Made by a program: the position numbers and the translations under genes. Positions 1-8,854 of a DNA stretch of 64,000 bases are shown in pieces. The stretch comes from Roseibium aggregatum (GTDB taxonomy: Bacteria; Pseudomonadota; Alphaproteobacteria; Rhizobiales; Stappiaceae). How positions within the stretch are numbered: the first letter of the stretch is position 1; each line of letters opens with the position of its first letter. The stretch is from the NCBI RefSeq assembly GCF_017309185.1, contig NZ_JAEKJZ010000002.1, forward strand, positions 1 through 64,000, given 5' to 3'. A model generated the notes under the pieces. It was given only the letters and a program-made list of their open reading frames with translations, had not been told where the DNA came from and made no database searches.

Positions 1-1791
1 ATCCCCCGTCTCGCCAAACGCCTCACCGGCAACCGGCTGCGTCGCCGGACCGTCCGGCGACGTCCCGAGAGCATCAACGGACGCAATGTCGTCCTCGTCG
101 GACGTCAGGGACAAGCCCTCGTCGGCGACCGTCGGTCCGGAATCTCTCACCGTAACCGTGAAGCTGCTGGAAACTGTGTCGCCGTCGCTGTCGGAGGCGA
201 TAAACTCGAAGGTCAGCAGCAGGTCATCCGGGCCGTCGACGGGATGGTCCAGGACACCCTGCAGGTCAAACAGGTAACCGCCGTCTTCCTCATCGGAGAG
301 TGAGACAACAAAAACCGTGCTTTCTCCCGCGCTGGCGGTCAAGACCGTGCCGTCCGCCGACAACTCGTACGTCAGCAACACCCCGCCAGACGACAATTCG
401 GAAAGACTGAGCGTTTCGGACCCATCGCCAAGCGTCACGAAGTCGGGGATGTAGCGCTCTTCGGCCTCTCCGGAAAGCGCATCCTCGGCACCTTCCGTCG
501 AGCCGAAAACAACAGAACGGTCGCCGATCCCGCCCGGCGTATCCTGGACGTACTGTCCACCCTGACGTTCTCCGGCCAGCGAAGCCGCATCGTCGCCGTC
601 ACCGTTGTCGGCGCCCCAGGCTATATTCAGACTGCCCGCGGCAACCGGTCCGTTCTCGAGGGGTTCCTCCTCTGAAAACAGCCGGAAGAAAGCCCCTTCT
701 TCAACTTTGCCGCTGTCCGGATTTGCAGCCAATTCCGGGGTGTCGTCCCCGATAGTCACAGAGAAGGTCTGATTGACGAAATCGTCGTCGGAGTCCGCTG
801 CCCGCACGCTGAATGACAGGGCCAGGACGTCTTCGGCGTCTCCGGCATTGTCCAGATTGCCATAGAGGGTGACAACATATTTTGCGCTGGAGGCGCCGCC
901 GTCAAACCCGTTCGGCACGATATCCAGTAGGACGGTAAAGACCACTTCCTGAGTAGATGCCTTATAGGCAACCAGTGTCTGACCGCCGTCTCCGTTGGTC
1001 AGTTTCTGATAGCTCAGGGGCTCACCGTCGGAAGACAATGCCAAAGGCATTCCCTCAGCATCCAGCGGTACGCCTGCTGCCATGTTGAAAGTCAGGGTCG
1101 GGTTATCGCCGGCATTCTCCCCGAAATTGATCCCGAGTCCGCCGGTCGAAACCAACAGTGTCGCATTCGGTTCGTTTCCGTCCGGCAGGTTGCCCTCATC
1201 CAACGCCGCGGTCTGAGCCTCCGCGACGATGATCGGCACGGTATCTTCTTCCGGCGACACGAAGTCGACGTCGTCGTCTTCCTCTTCGTCCTCTGTCTCG
1301 ACCGATCCGATCAGGACAGACCTAAGTGTCGTCCCGCCCAAGGCTTCGATGTCCGGATCGTGAAAATTCTGACCGGATCCCTGCGCGCCGCCCAGCTCGG
1401 TCGCCAGATTGCTGACCTCGCCGGCAGCGGTCTGAATTTCCTCGACCTCCTGTGGAGTGGCCGCTGCGGTGAATTCGTCGAGAGAGAGAAACCGGTCGTC
1501 ACCGACAATAACCGCAGGCTCTCCGGCTTCCCCCACAAAGAAGTTCTTCACGACGATGGAGCTGTCGTCCGCGAACAGCATCTGCAGGTCGCCGCCGATG
1601 CGAAAGAAGGAGATATCTTCGCTGAAAATCTCGCGGAAATCGACAAATTGACCCGGAAGCCTGAGCAAGACGAGGCTTGACTGAGCTGCGGGTCTTGAGA
1701 GTTCAAGAGCCTTGCCGGCATCGGCTGGCGCCGGATCGCTTACCACGCCTGGTTGAGTGGAAACCTGGGCGATTTGGACAAACTCGTTCAT
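1..1791 (-). CDS. Type I-secreted repeat adhesin (T1SS-143 repeats), 5' part
   Basis: This is the N-terminal 597 codons of a larger protein that runs off the window's left edge; the frame stays open from ATG 1791 to base 1. The N-terminal region (about residues 1-130) has no signal peptide. An acidic linker rich in E and D follows near residue 155. Two units of about 190 residues then show the T1SS-143 pattern: a Thr-Tyr-Glu-Leu-Ser run, a Leu-Asp-His-Pro element, an Asp-Ser-Asp-Gly-Asp element and a terminal Asp-Asp/Ser-x-Pro. Known relatives are giant RTX-type adhesins or calcium-binding exoproteins exported by an ABC/HlyD/TolC system and used in attachment. The repeat units, the acidic composition and the missing Sec signal support this call. 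No strong Shine-Dalgarno precedes the ATG, so the exact start is less certain than the family. Confidence 0.8.
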   Translation of the reverse strand, partial: MNEFVQIAQVSTQPGVVSDPAPADAGKALELSRPAAQSSLVLLRLPGQFVDFREIFSEDISFFRIGGDLQMLFADDSSIVVKNFFVGEAGEPAVIVGDDRFLSLDEFTAAATPQEVEEIQTAAGEVSNLATELGGAQGSGQNFHDPDIEALGGTTLRSVLIGSVETEDEEEDDDVDFVSPEEDTVPIIVAEAQTAALDEGNLPDGNEPNATLLVSTGGLGINFGENAGDNPTLTFNMAAGVPLDAEGMPLALSSDGEPLSYQKLTNGDGGQTLVAYKASTQEVVFTVLLDIVPNGFDGGASSAKYVVTLYGNLDNAGDAEDVLALSFSVRAADSDDDFVNQTFSVTIGDDTPELAANPDSGKVEEGAFFRLFSEEEPLENGPVAAGSLNIAWGADNGDGDDAASLAGERQGGQYVQDTPGGIGDRSVVFGSTEGAEDALSGEAEERYIPDFVTLGDGSETLSLSELSSGGVLLTYELSADGTVLTASAGESTVFVVSLSDEEDGGYLFDLQGVLDHPVDGPDDLLLTFEFIASDSDGDTVSSSFTVTVRDSGPTVADEGLSLTSDEDDIASVDALGTSPDGPATQPVAGEAFGETGD

Positions 1792-2326
1792 GGCAGGAGA
1801 CCGGCAGTGTCTTGTGACTTATCTTAAATTCGTCACTCGACATTTACATATTTTTTACCCTGGTTGGAACCGAAAGTTTCATTAACTATTCATAAGGTAA
1901 ACGCCGCCGGCCCGGACAAGGTCCGGACGTCGACAGCTTTCGCTCCCGGAACGCAGAGTGATTAGGAGATTTTCGCTTACAGAACTCGACGACAAACAAA
2001 ATATGATTAGAGAAAAATCAAAATCAGCGAATATAATACGATTGAATTTCGGAGAATCTACCACACCAATTAAAAAATATATTTTAAGACTGACTTTTAA
2101 TCGACAACTCAACAAATAAGTTCGATAAATATACTTCAAAAAACTCGCCCACATGCGCCACGACGCATCCCCGTTCCGCCGGTATCCTCAGCCAGACGAG
2201 AGATATCTCCACAGCTGCAGGTTACCGGAACAGACCGACCGATGGCAGGATCAGCGTCTCACGCCGCAAGGGATCTTCCCTCGCCGAACACGGCAAGGGA
2301 AGCAGATTGATCGCGATTTCAGGGTT
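1792..2326. other. AT-rich intergenic region upstream of the adhesin
   Basis: This is 535 bases without a supported gene, between the adhesin start and the end of the NAD(P)H oxidoreductase. Bases 1805-2150 are far more AT-rich than the surrounding sequence and contain many A and T runs; 2155-2326 returns to typical composition. A 90-codon open frame on the minus strand here has atypical composition and no recognisable domain, so I do not call it. The AT-rich block fits a regulatory region of the kind bound by H-NS-like or MucR-type silencers (inference). Confidence 0.6.
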
Positions 2327-2920
2327 TTACCGGAAAAAGGACCCAAGCCTGCGCTTTACGGTTGCCAGGTAGTTTTCACGGCTTTCCGGAGTGGAACTGT
2401 CCATCTTGAAATGCGCCATGTACATGGTCTTGCAGCGCGGGTGCGCCAGCAACCGGATGCCTCTCAGAATGATTTTCCGCCCCGGTTCGCCCACCAGCTT
2501 CGAGACGAGCCAGCTTGCGCCGCATGTGGTCACCACCCCGATTCGGGTAATATGCTGCATCTTGGGCTGCATGCCCCGGCCGGCGGTCGGCATTTCAAAC
2601 GTCTCATGCGGCAGCCAGACCCGCTCGAGCCAGCCCTTCAGCATCGCCGGCGGACCGAACCACCAGGTCGGATAGACGAAGACGATCCCCTCGCACCACA
2701 TGATATCCGCCAGATGGTCGGCAACGGGGATGGTGTTGTCCTCGACCGCATGATACCCGCGCCGCTCCTCCGCGCTCATGACCGGATCGAAACCGCTGGC
2801 GTAAAGATCGCTCAGCCGGACTTCATGACCGTTCTCTTCCAGCGTAGCGGTCACCGTCTTGCAGATGGCCGCGTTGAAGCTTTCCTTGCACGGGTGACAG
2901 AAGACGACGAGAACGCGCAT
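2327..2920 (-). CDS. NAD(P)H dehydrogenase (quinone)/flavodoxin-fold oxidoreductase
   Basis: A 197-residue protein of the NQO1/MdaB/KefF flavodoxin-like family, which reduces quinones or related electrophiles with NAD(P)H and FMN/FAD. The N-terminus VLVVFCHPCKESFNAAI is the flavin-phosphate loop, and the central YPTWWFGPPAMLKGWLERV is the family signature that contacts the isoalloxazine ring. Length is normal for the family. It lies 65 bases downstream of the FAD oxidoreductase gene on the same strand, so it could be the last cistron of the transport and degradation operon, though that gap also allows its own promoter. The native substrate is unknown. A second paralogue sits at 34633-35214. 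Confidence 0.88.
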   Translation of the reverse strand: MRVLVVFCHPCKESFNAAICKTVTATLEENGHEVRLSDLYASGFDPVMSAEERRGYHAVEDNTIPVADHLADIMWCEGIVFVYPTWWFGPPAMLKGWLERVWLPHETFEMPTAGRGMQPKMQHITRIGVVTTCGASWLVSKLVGEPGRKIILRGIRLLAHPRCKTMYMAHFKMDSSTPESRENYLATVKRRLGSFFR

Positions 2921-2985
2921 ATGCGGGGCCTTTGAAACAACAGGTCAACAGGAAAGGTGTCGAACGCTTTTTGCGGGTGGGAATG

Positions 2986-4392
2986 TCAGGAAGACTGCAA
3001 ACCGGGAAAAAGATAGACGTGGTCGCTCGAAAAATCGAAATCCGGATTATCCCAGGCGATCATCTTGCCGGGGTTGAGCAGGCCCTTTGGATCGGCCTGC
3101 TTCTTGAAGGCCAGTTGGACCGCATCCGTCTGCTTCATGCCGCCCTCCTCCAGCGTGTAGCGGTGCGGGTTGAAGATCGGACAGCCATTGTCCTCGTGCA
3201 GGCGCATGATTTCGTTCAGCCGCTCTTCGCTCGTGTAGCGCACGACCGGAAGGCCGAAACAGGTGATATCGCCGTCGAAACGCACGAATTCCAGATGTCC
3301 GGGCACCTCGTTGCCGAACATTTCGTGCATCTTGCCGACAAGCTCCACCTGATTCGGGAACGGATAGAGCACCTGGAGATAAGTGATCGTGGGATCGACC
3401 CTGAGCCCGCGCAGCGTCGTGTGGTTCCAGGAAATCTCGTATGCCGGAGGCAGGCGCCTCAAGTCCTCTTCGGACGCCTTGTCCGATCGATAAAGGATTT
3501 CCCCCTTGGACCGGCGCTTCACGAAGGCCTCGAACGCCGGCAGGGCGAACGGCGCCACCATCAGGACGGCGACGGACTGGTCCTGACGGATAAACTTCCT
3601 GTGCCTCAGGAAATAGTCGTGCGGCAGGGGTGCCGCGATCGGCGCGATGTTCTTGGTCAGGATCCCGTCCTGCCGGGCGAGGTCGTTGGAAAAGGCGACC
3701 GCATCCATGAAATCGTCGAAGCCCACAAGCACATCGGCCCAGGCATAGCTCGCCGTCAGCGGCATTTCGACTTCGGTGATGACCCCGTTGGTTCCATAGG
3801 CATGCATGACCTTCTGCAGGTCTTCGCCGGTCATTTCCAGGATTTGAGGCTCCGCCTCCATGGTGATGACGCGCAACCGGATGACGTTGCCGAGGTCCCT
3901 CAGTCCGCCCCAGTTGATGGATCCCACGCCCCCCGAACCGCCGGCGATGAAACCGCCGATGGTCGCCGTCTTGCAGGTTGAGGGATGCATGCGCAATTCC
4001 TGGTTCGAATGCGCGCGCGTGGCTGCGTCGATATCCGAAACGATCGCGCCGGCTTCCACAACGACCGAGCCGGGGCGGATTTCCTTGATGGCGGTCATCG
4101 CGGCAAGATTGAGGACCACACCACCGGACAGCGGCATCGCCTGACCGTAGTTGCCGGTTCCCGCCCCTCGGGTGGTCACCGGAATGTCGGCCGCGTAACA
4201 GGCCTTCAGGACCCGGGTGACCTCCTCTTCCGACTTCGGGGTCACCACAAGATCGCCGGTAACGCTATCGAGCTGTTCCTTCAGCACCGGGGAATACCAG
4301 AAAAAGTCCCGGCTCTTCTGCTTGACGATCTGAGGATTGTCCTCGATCTCAAGCCCTTCGAGATCGGTTTTCAAAGCCGCTATGGCGCTCAT
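2986..4392 (-). CDS. FAD-binding oxidoreductase (GlcD/VAO family)
   Basis: A 468-residue flavoprotein of the vanillyl-alcohol-oxidase/GlcD superfamily, which typically oxidises 2-hydroxy acids or related alcohols. The FAD-binding PCMH domain is at about residues 45-220, with the pyrophosphate loop TTRGAGTGNYGQAMPLSGG near residue 94 and a Gly-rich stretch GGFIAGGSGGVGS near 145. The C-terminal substrate domain ends in the family hallmark KGLLNPGKMI. The start is two bases after the stop of the amidohydrolase gene, so the two are almost certainly co-translated. In this locus it probably oxidises a downstream product of the amidohydrolase. The substrate cannot be read from sequence. Confidence 0.85.
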   Translation of the reverse strand: MSAIAALKTDLEGLEIEDNPQIVKQKSRDFFWYSPVLKEQLDSVTGDLVVTPKSEEEVTRVLKACYAADIPVTTRGAGTGNYGQAMPLSGGVVLNLAAMTAIKEIRPGSVVVEAGAIVSDIDAATRAHSNQELRMHPSTCKTATIGGFIAGGSGGVGSINWGGLRDLGNVIRLRVITMEAEPQILEMTGEDLQKVMHAYGTNGVITEVEMPLTASYAWADVLVGFDDFMDAVAFSNDLARQDGILTKNIAPIAAPLPHDYFLRHRKFIRQDQSVAVLMVAPFALPAFEAFVKRRSKGEILYRSDKASEEDLRRLPPAYEISWNHTTLRGLRVDPTITYLQVLYPFPNQVELVGKMHEMFGNEVPGHLEFVRFDGDITCFGLPVVRYTSEERLNEIMRLHEDNGCPIFNPHRYTLEEGGMKQTDAVQLAFKKQADPKGLLNPGKMIAWDNPDFDFSSDHVYLFPGLQSS

Positions 4393-4394
4393 GG

Positions 4395-5714
4395 TCAGGC
4401 CTGCCTTTCCATCATCAGGTGATCGAGTTCCCGGTAATCCGGCAAATTGCCGTCGATGCTGACGCCCTTGCGAAGCACCTCGCGCGGCCCCGCGGGGCGC
4501 GACAGCAATTCGTTCCAGTCTCTCGCGTTGAACAAAATCAGATCCGCCGTGCCCCCGGCTTTAAGCTGTCCGTGAGACAACCCCATAATGCCGGCCGGCG
4601 TCTTAGTGACGCAGTCGATCCAATCCGCGATCGGATGATCGAGGTGCAGAATGCGCGTTGCCTGGGTGTAGACCTCGACGAGATCGAGGTCGCCATAGGC
4701 ATAGAAGGGATCGCGGGTATTGTCCGAGGAGACGACCACCGGAATGCCCCGCGCCCGCATTTCGTGAAGCAGGGTGACGCCTCGGCGCCGGGGCGTCCGG
4801 CCCGCCCTTCTGTCCTGGAGATAAATGTTGCACATGGGCAGGGAAACGACGGCAATGCCGGATTCCGCCAGAAGGTCCAGCGTGTGATCGGCTTCCGCTT
4901 CGGCCTGGACGGAAAGAGAACAGCAATGGCCGCAGACAATTCGGCCATCGAAACCGAGACGCAACGCGGTTTCCGCGATATGGCGCAGCGTGTCGGCTTT
5001 CGGATCGAGCGTCTCGTCCACATGGAAATCGAGATCGAGCCCGCGCGCCATGGCCGCCCGAAACACCGCCTCCAGATGTCTGTCCAGGTCCGGGATCATA
5101 TAGGTGACCGCCCCCATGATCCCGCCGGAGGTCACCATCCTGTCCGCGATTGCCTCCAGATAAGCGGCGTCACTCTGAAGACGGTCGATGCCGAACAGGC
5201 ATACCCCCTGAAGCTCGATCCGCCCGGACCATTCCTGCCGGAGTTCCTCGAAAATCGGCCAGGAGATCTCCTCCTGGGGAGGCAGACTGTCGATGTGCGT
5301 GCGGATGGCGGAAGTACCGTGGGCATAGGCGCATTTCAGCGCGAATTCCATCCGGGTCCGGACATCGTCGGCGGTCCAGTTCGCGATCCGGTCTTCCCCG
5401 ACCGCGTTGAGCGCGCCCACAAAACTTCCGTCCGGATTGGCCTTGCGCGGCCAGATATGACCCTTGTCCAGATGTGTGTGCAGATCGACAAGGGTCGGCA
5501 GAACCAGGCCGCCGTCGAGGTCATGGACCGGCAGGCCGCCCGCGTCGGATCCGGTGGGCAGAAAGCGCGCCAACCTGCCATCCGCGATTTCGACATCCGC
5601 TCTCAAAAGCGCGGCCGGATCGCTGCACGGAACGTCTTCAACCAGACAGGCCGGAACCGTCGCGTTTTTCAAAAGAGCGGTGCCATGGACCCCGCCGGGA
5701 ACGATCCGTCCCAT
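4395..5714 (-). CDS. Cytosine deaminase-like amidohydrolase
   Basis: A 439-residue metal-dependent amidohydrolase closest in motif pattern to cytosine deaminase (CodA/AtzC type), which hydrolytically deaminates pyrimidines, creatinine, isoguanine or s-triazines. The metal-ligand motifs are all present: HTHLDKG (about residue 78), HVDE (about 233), GHCC (about 262) and SSDNTRDPF (about 338). The C-terminal strand closes with the usual composite-domain element TADLILFNARDW. The gene abuts the permease stop (no gap) and is followed after two bases by the FAD oxidoreductase, so it is an internal cistron of the ABC transporter operon. The family is secure; whether the substrate is cytosine is not. 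Confidence 0.85.
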   Translation of the reverse strand: MGRIVPGGVHGTALLKNATVPACLVEDVPCSDPAALLRADVEIADGRLARFLPTGSDAGGLPVHDLDGGLVLPTLVDLHTHLDKGHIWPRKANPDGSFVGALNAVGEDRIANWTADDVRTRMEFALKCAYAHGTSAIRTHIDSLPPQEEISWPIFEELRQEWSGRIELQGVCLFGIDRLQSDAAYLEAIADRMVTSGGIMGAVTYMIPDLDRHLEAVFRAAMARGLDLDFHVDETLDPKADTLRHIAETALRLGFDGRIVCGHCCSLSVQAEAEADHTLDLLAESGIAVVSLPMCNIYLQDRRAGRTPRRRGVTLLHEMRARGIPVVVSSDNTRDPFYAYGDLDLVEVYTQATRILHLDHPIADWIDCVTKTPAGIMGLSHGQLKAGGTADLILFNARDWNELLSRPAGPREVLRKGVSIDGNLPDYRELDHLMMERQA

Positions 5715-6593
5715 TCAAACCTCCCGCTTCAGGGCACTTTCGTGCCACTTGCGCAACAGCAGGTGAGAGATCAGGGTCATGGTCAGAAAGATCAGGATGC
5801 CGGTGAAGGAAATCAGGATCAGGGCCGCATACATGCGCGGCATGTTCAGCCGGTAACTGGCTTCCAGGATCTGGTTGGCCAGACCCGAGCCGGAGCCCGC
5901 CGAACCGGCGACGAACTCCGCCACGATCGCTCCGATCAGCGACAGGCCACCGGCGATCTTGAGGCCCGCGAGGAAATAAGGCATCGCGGACGGCAGGCGC
6001 AGGTAGCGGAGCGTCTGCCAGCGGCTGGCGCCGTAAAGCCGGAACAGGTTCTGCAGATTGTGATCGGCCGAGTTCAACCCGAGCGTCGTGTTGGACAGGA
6101 TCGGAAAAAAGGCGACGATCCAGGCGCAGATCAACAGGCCGGCCGTCAGGGAATCCACATAAATCAGGATCAGCGGTGCAATCGCGATGATCGGCGTCAC
6201 CTGCAGAATGACCGCATAGGGAAAGAACGAAATCTCGATCCACTTCGATTGCGTAAAAAGGATCGCGAGCCCGAGGCCGCCGGCTGTTGCGATGAACAAG
6301 GCGCCGAAGGTGATCTTAAGCGTGTTGAGAAGCGCGATGCTGAGGATCGACCAGTCGGCCAAAAGCGTCTGAAAGACCAGCCCGGGGCGCGGCAGAATGT
6401 AGTGCGGAACCTCTTTCCAGACACAGACCCGGTCCCAGAGAACGACCGTGGCCGCAAGCACGAATATCGGAATCACCCACCGGCCGACCGCCTCGATCTT
6501 CGCCGCGCGCGCCCGCTTCAATTCCTCGGCATCAAGGGGAATGGCCTCCGGCTGCGCGGAAACGCCCCGATCTCCGGTCATCGCAACGCTCAT
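5715..6593 (-). CDS. ABC transporter permease (ThiX/SsuC/TauC type)
   Basis: A 292-residue inner-membrane permease of the BPD_transp_1 family, with about six predicted helices. The cytoplasmic EAA-like loop (RLYGASRWQTLRYLRLPSAM) that docks on the ATPase is near residue 190. I prefer ATG 6593 because AGAGGGGA lies just upstream; an open frame extends to 6671 but would overlap the ATPase gene and add an uncharacteristic N-terminus. It sits between the ATPase and amidohydrolase genes, with no gap to the latter. Such permeases pair with NMT1/THI5-like binding proteins to import pyrimidines, sulfonates, nitrate or related small molecules. Confidence 0.88.
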   Translation of the reverse strand: MSVAMTGDRGVSAQPEAIPLDAEELKRARAAKIEAVGRWVIPIFVLAATVVLWDRVCVWKEVPHYILPRPGLVFQTLLADWSILSIALLNTLKITFGALFIATAGGLGLAILFTQSKWIEISFFPYAVILQVTPIIAIAPLILIYVDSLTAGLLICAWIVAFFPILSNTTLGLNSADHNLQNLFRLYGASRWQTLRYLRLPSAMPYFLAGLKIAGGLSLIGAIVAEFVAGSAGSGSGLANQILEASYRLNMPRMYAALILISFTGILIFLTMTLISHLLLRKWHESALKREV

Positions 6594-6639
6594 GACATCC
6601 CCTCTTTGCGGCTGACTGAAAGTTGTTCTGCGCGGCGCA

Positions 6640-7455
6640 TCAGTGCTCTTCCCCCGAGCCCATCGCCGCATGGAGCGCGCCGGACACGTCCCGGCAGAAG
6701 CCGGCGTACACGGACGACGTGCGGAAGCTTTCGTCGCGCGGATAGGGCGCGTCGATCGGCATGTCGTTGACGACCCGCCCCGGACGGGCGGCCATCACGA
6801 CGATGCGGTTGGACAGATATACGGATTCAAAAACGGAGTGGGTGACGAAGATGACCGTCCAGCCAAAGGTCTCCCAAAGGTTCAAGATGTCGTTGTTCAG
6901 CTTGAACCTTGTGATCTCGTCGAGCGCCGCGAAGGGTTCGTCCATCAACAGAACCTTGGGCTTGGTCACCAGGGCCCTGGCGATGGAAACCCGCATTTTC
7001 ATGCCGCCGGACAGTTCACGCGGATAACTTTTCGCGAACTGGTCCAGCCCGACCATTTGGAGCGCTTCCATGACCCGGTCCTCGGCGTCTTTTCTGGAAA
7101 GCCCCTTCAGACGCAAGGGAAGCCAGACATTGGCGAAGACCGTCGCCCAGGGCATCAGGGTCGGCTCCTGGAAGACGAAACTCAGTTCGTGCTCCTTCTG
7201 GTTCGCCCTTTCCTGCGGCCATTCCACCTTTCCCGATGTCGGACCGGTAAGGTTGGTGACGATCCTCAGCGCCGTCGACTTTCCGCAGCCCGATGGCCCG
7301 AGCAGCGAGACGAACTCCCCCTGACGGATGTCGAGCGACATATTGTTGAGCGCCACCGTGCCGTTGGAGAAGGTCTTGGAGACCCCTTTCAGCGAGATGA
7401 TCGGCGCGCTTTGAGCCGGCGTTTCCTGCATTTTCTTTTCCACCATGGCCGTCAT
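6640..7455 (-). CDS. ABC transporter ATP-binding protein (SsuB/TauB/ThiZ type)
   Basis: A 271-residue nucleotide-binding subunit. Walker A is GPSGCGKST (near residue 54), the Q-loop region SFVFQEPTLMPWATV follows, the ABC signature is LSGGMKMRVSIARAL, and Walker B plus D-loop is LLMDEPFAALDE; the switch histidine is in VIFVTHS. These are complete, so it should hydrolyse ATP. A GGAG lies before ATG 7455. The C-terminal part resembles the SsuB/TauB group. It is the second cistron after the binding protein (55-base gap), with the permease 46 bases downstream. Confidence 0.92.
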   Translation of the reverse strand: MTAMVEKKMQETPAQSAPIISLKGVSKTFSNGTVALNNMSLDIRQGEFVSLLGPSGCGKSTALRIVTNLTGPTSGKVEWPQERANQKEHELSFVFQEPTLMPWATVFANVWLPLRLKGLSRKDAEDRVMEALQMVGLDQFAKSYPRELSGGMKMRVSIARALVTKPKVLLMDEPFAALDEITRFKLNNDILNLWETFGWTVIFVTHSVFESVYLSNRIVVMAARPGRVVNDMPIDAPYPRDESFRTSSVYAGFCRDVSGALHAAMGSGEEH

Positions 7456-7510
7456 TGGTTTACTCCGGCCATGGTTGCATTTTTTCGGGTTGTCACGAAG
7501 AGCTCCGCAA

Positions 7511-8521
7511 TCAGTTGCCGAGCAGCTTTTTCTTCAGGTCGAGACCGACGCCCTTGTTCACGAATTCAAGCGTGTAGGACTTCGTGTAGTCGACGTCCGG
7601 CTTGACGACACCGGCCTTGACCATCTTGTCGAAGAAGGACTTGTTGCGCTCGTCGGTCATTGCGCCGATGCCCTTTTCGAGGGAGTCGCCGCTGTCGACG
7701 ATGCCGTATTCCTTCATCTTCTCGATGGAGAAAGCCAGCTGTTCGTCGGACATGCCCGGGTTGTCCTTCTTGATCAGCTCCAGAGCCTTGGAATTGTCGC
7801 CATAAAGGAAATTGACCCAGCCGATCGCCGAGCCGTCCACGAAACACTGCACCACCTCGGGCTTGGTCTCGACCAGTTCGGTGCGGGTCTCGACGGTGGT
7901 GGAATAGCTGTCGTAGCCGAAATCGGCAATCAGGAAGATGTTCGGCTTGAAGCCGCCTTCCGTTTCGATCGCGAAGGGCTCGGAGGTCACGTAACCCTGC
8001 TGGCCGATGCGCTTGTCCGCAAGGAACGGCGCGGAGTTGTAGGTGTAGGGCTTGACCTGCTCGTCCGTGAACCCGAACTCCGCCTTCATCCACTGATAGA
8101 AAGAGTTGAGACCGCCCTTGCCGAGCAGGAGATCGATTTCCTTGAGGCTTTCCCAGGTGTCGAGCCCCTCGCCCGGATGGGTCATCAGGATCTGCGGCTC
8201 TTTCTGGAAATGAGCCGCGACAACAGTCGTCGGGATGTCCTGCTCCACGGCCGAGAAGGCCTGCAGCATGTTACCGCCCATCAGGAAATCGATCTTGCCG
8301 ACCGGCAGCAGGATCCGGTTGTTGGCCTGCGGCCCGCCCGGCTTGATCTCCACTTCCAGACCGCAGTCGGCGTAGGTGCCGTCGGCGACCGCCTGATAGT
8401 ATCCGCCATGTTCCGCCTGCGCGACCCAGTTGGTGCCGAAGGACACCTTCTCAAGCGCCTGCGCGCTCGTGGAGGCCATCAAAGCAAGCGTTGCAATTCC
8501 AAGTGTTTTTGAAAGATTCAT
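7511..8521 (-). CDS. NMT1/THI5-like periplasmic substrate-binding protein
   Basis: A 336-residue ABC binding protein with a Sec signal peptide (hydrophobic core TLGIATLALMAS, cleavage after AQA near residue 22). The body begins KVSFGTNWVAQAEHGGYYQA, the pattern of NMT1/THI5-like proteins in which an aromatic/Glu/His/Gly-Gly-Tyr cluster lines the pocket for pyrimidine-like ligands. ATG 8521 has a good GGAAGG upstream; a longer frame to 8626 would lack a signal peptide. It is the first gene of the minus-strand operon. Known relatives bind hydroxymethylpyrimidine precursors, riboflavin, pyrimidines or sulfonates. No TPP riboswitch precedes it, which argues weakly against a thiamin role. Confidence 0.88.
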   Translation of the reverse strand: MNLSKTLGIATLALMASTSAQALEKVSFGTNWVAQAEHGGYYQAVADGTYADCGLEVEIKPGGPQANNRILLPVGKIDFLMGGNMLQAFSAVEQDIPTTVVAAHFQKEPQILMTHPGEGLDTWESLKEIDLLLGKGGLNSFYQWMKAEFGFTDEQVKPYTYNSAPFLADKRIGQQGYVTSEPFAIETEGGFKPNIFLIADFGYDSYSTTVETRTELVETKPEVVQCFVDGSAIGWVNFLYGDNSKALELIKKDNPGMSDEQLAFSIEKMKEYGIVDSGDSLEKGIGAMTDERNKSFFDKMVKAGVVKPDVDYTKSYTLEFVNKGVGLDLKKKLLGN

Positions 8522-8854
8522 CAGTCCGCCTTCCCCGTTTTTTCGAACACCGCGCAGGTCAATCCGCCCACAACGGGCCGAATGCTCTGCCGCTGTGCCA
8601 AAAAGGCCCTGAGAGCGGAACAGCAAGAAAGAGAGTCGCAGGATTAAAATCCGACTCGCTCATTTGGTCTCGGCGATGTAAACTGCCGCCGGATCCGACT
8701 GAACACTCGCACATGCGAAAAAGCCTGTCAGCATAAAAATTAGTCGTGACTATTTTTTAATCACATAGCTGATTTATTGCGCAAGACTGGTGTTTGCACG
8801 GCACAAAACATGCGGTTAGGTTTTGCCTTCCCACCACGGACAGGATCTCCCATC
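8522..8854. other. Divergent promoter region between transporter operon and ridA-like gene
   Basis: A 333-base intergenic region shared by two divergent transcription units. The half near 8730-8790 is AT-rich and holds an inverted repeat (listed separately). An imperfect hairpin lies at about 8629-8660 (GAGAGTCG ... CGACTCGC). I see no thiamin, purine or other riboswitch consensus on either strand. Confidence 0.5.
8741..8752. promoter_or_regulatory. Candidate operator TAGTC-GT-GACTA
   Basis: TAGTC and GACTA are perfect inverted 5-mers separated by two bases, flanked by A/T runs (AAAAAT on the left, TTTTTT on the right). The position between two divergent catabolic transcription units fits a regulator operator, for example of the GntR type. 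No regulator gene for it is found beside the locus in the window. Inference from symmetry and position only. Confidence 0.35.

Noticed and set aside
1882..2154. 90-codon minus-strand frame in the AT-rich region
   Set aside because: AT-rich low-quality coding, no ribosome site and no domain; it is more likely regulatory DNA.
2153..2935. 260-codon plus-strand frame opposite the NAD(P)H oxidoreductase
   Set aside because: Antisense shadow of the flavodoxin-fold gene with clear motifs on the minus strand.
4419..6770. 783-codon plus-strand frame over the amidohydrolase and permease
   Set aside because: Antisense shadow of two well-supported genes; composition is Arg/Gln/Asp-rich with no domain.
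8522..8854. Thiamin (TPP) riboswitch before the NMT1/THI5-like gene
   Set aside because: I looked for the CTGAGA and ACCTGATC-type blocks in order on the minus strand and did not find them; an isolated CCTGAGAG on the plus strand is insufficient.
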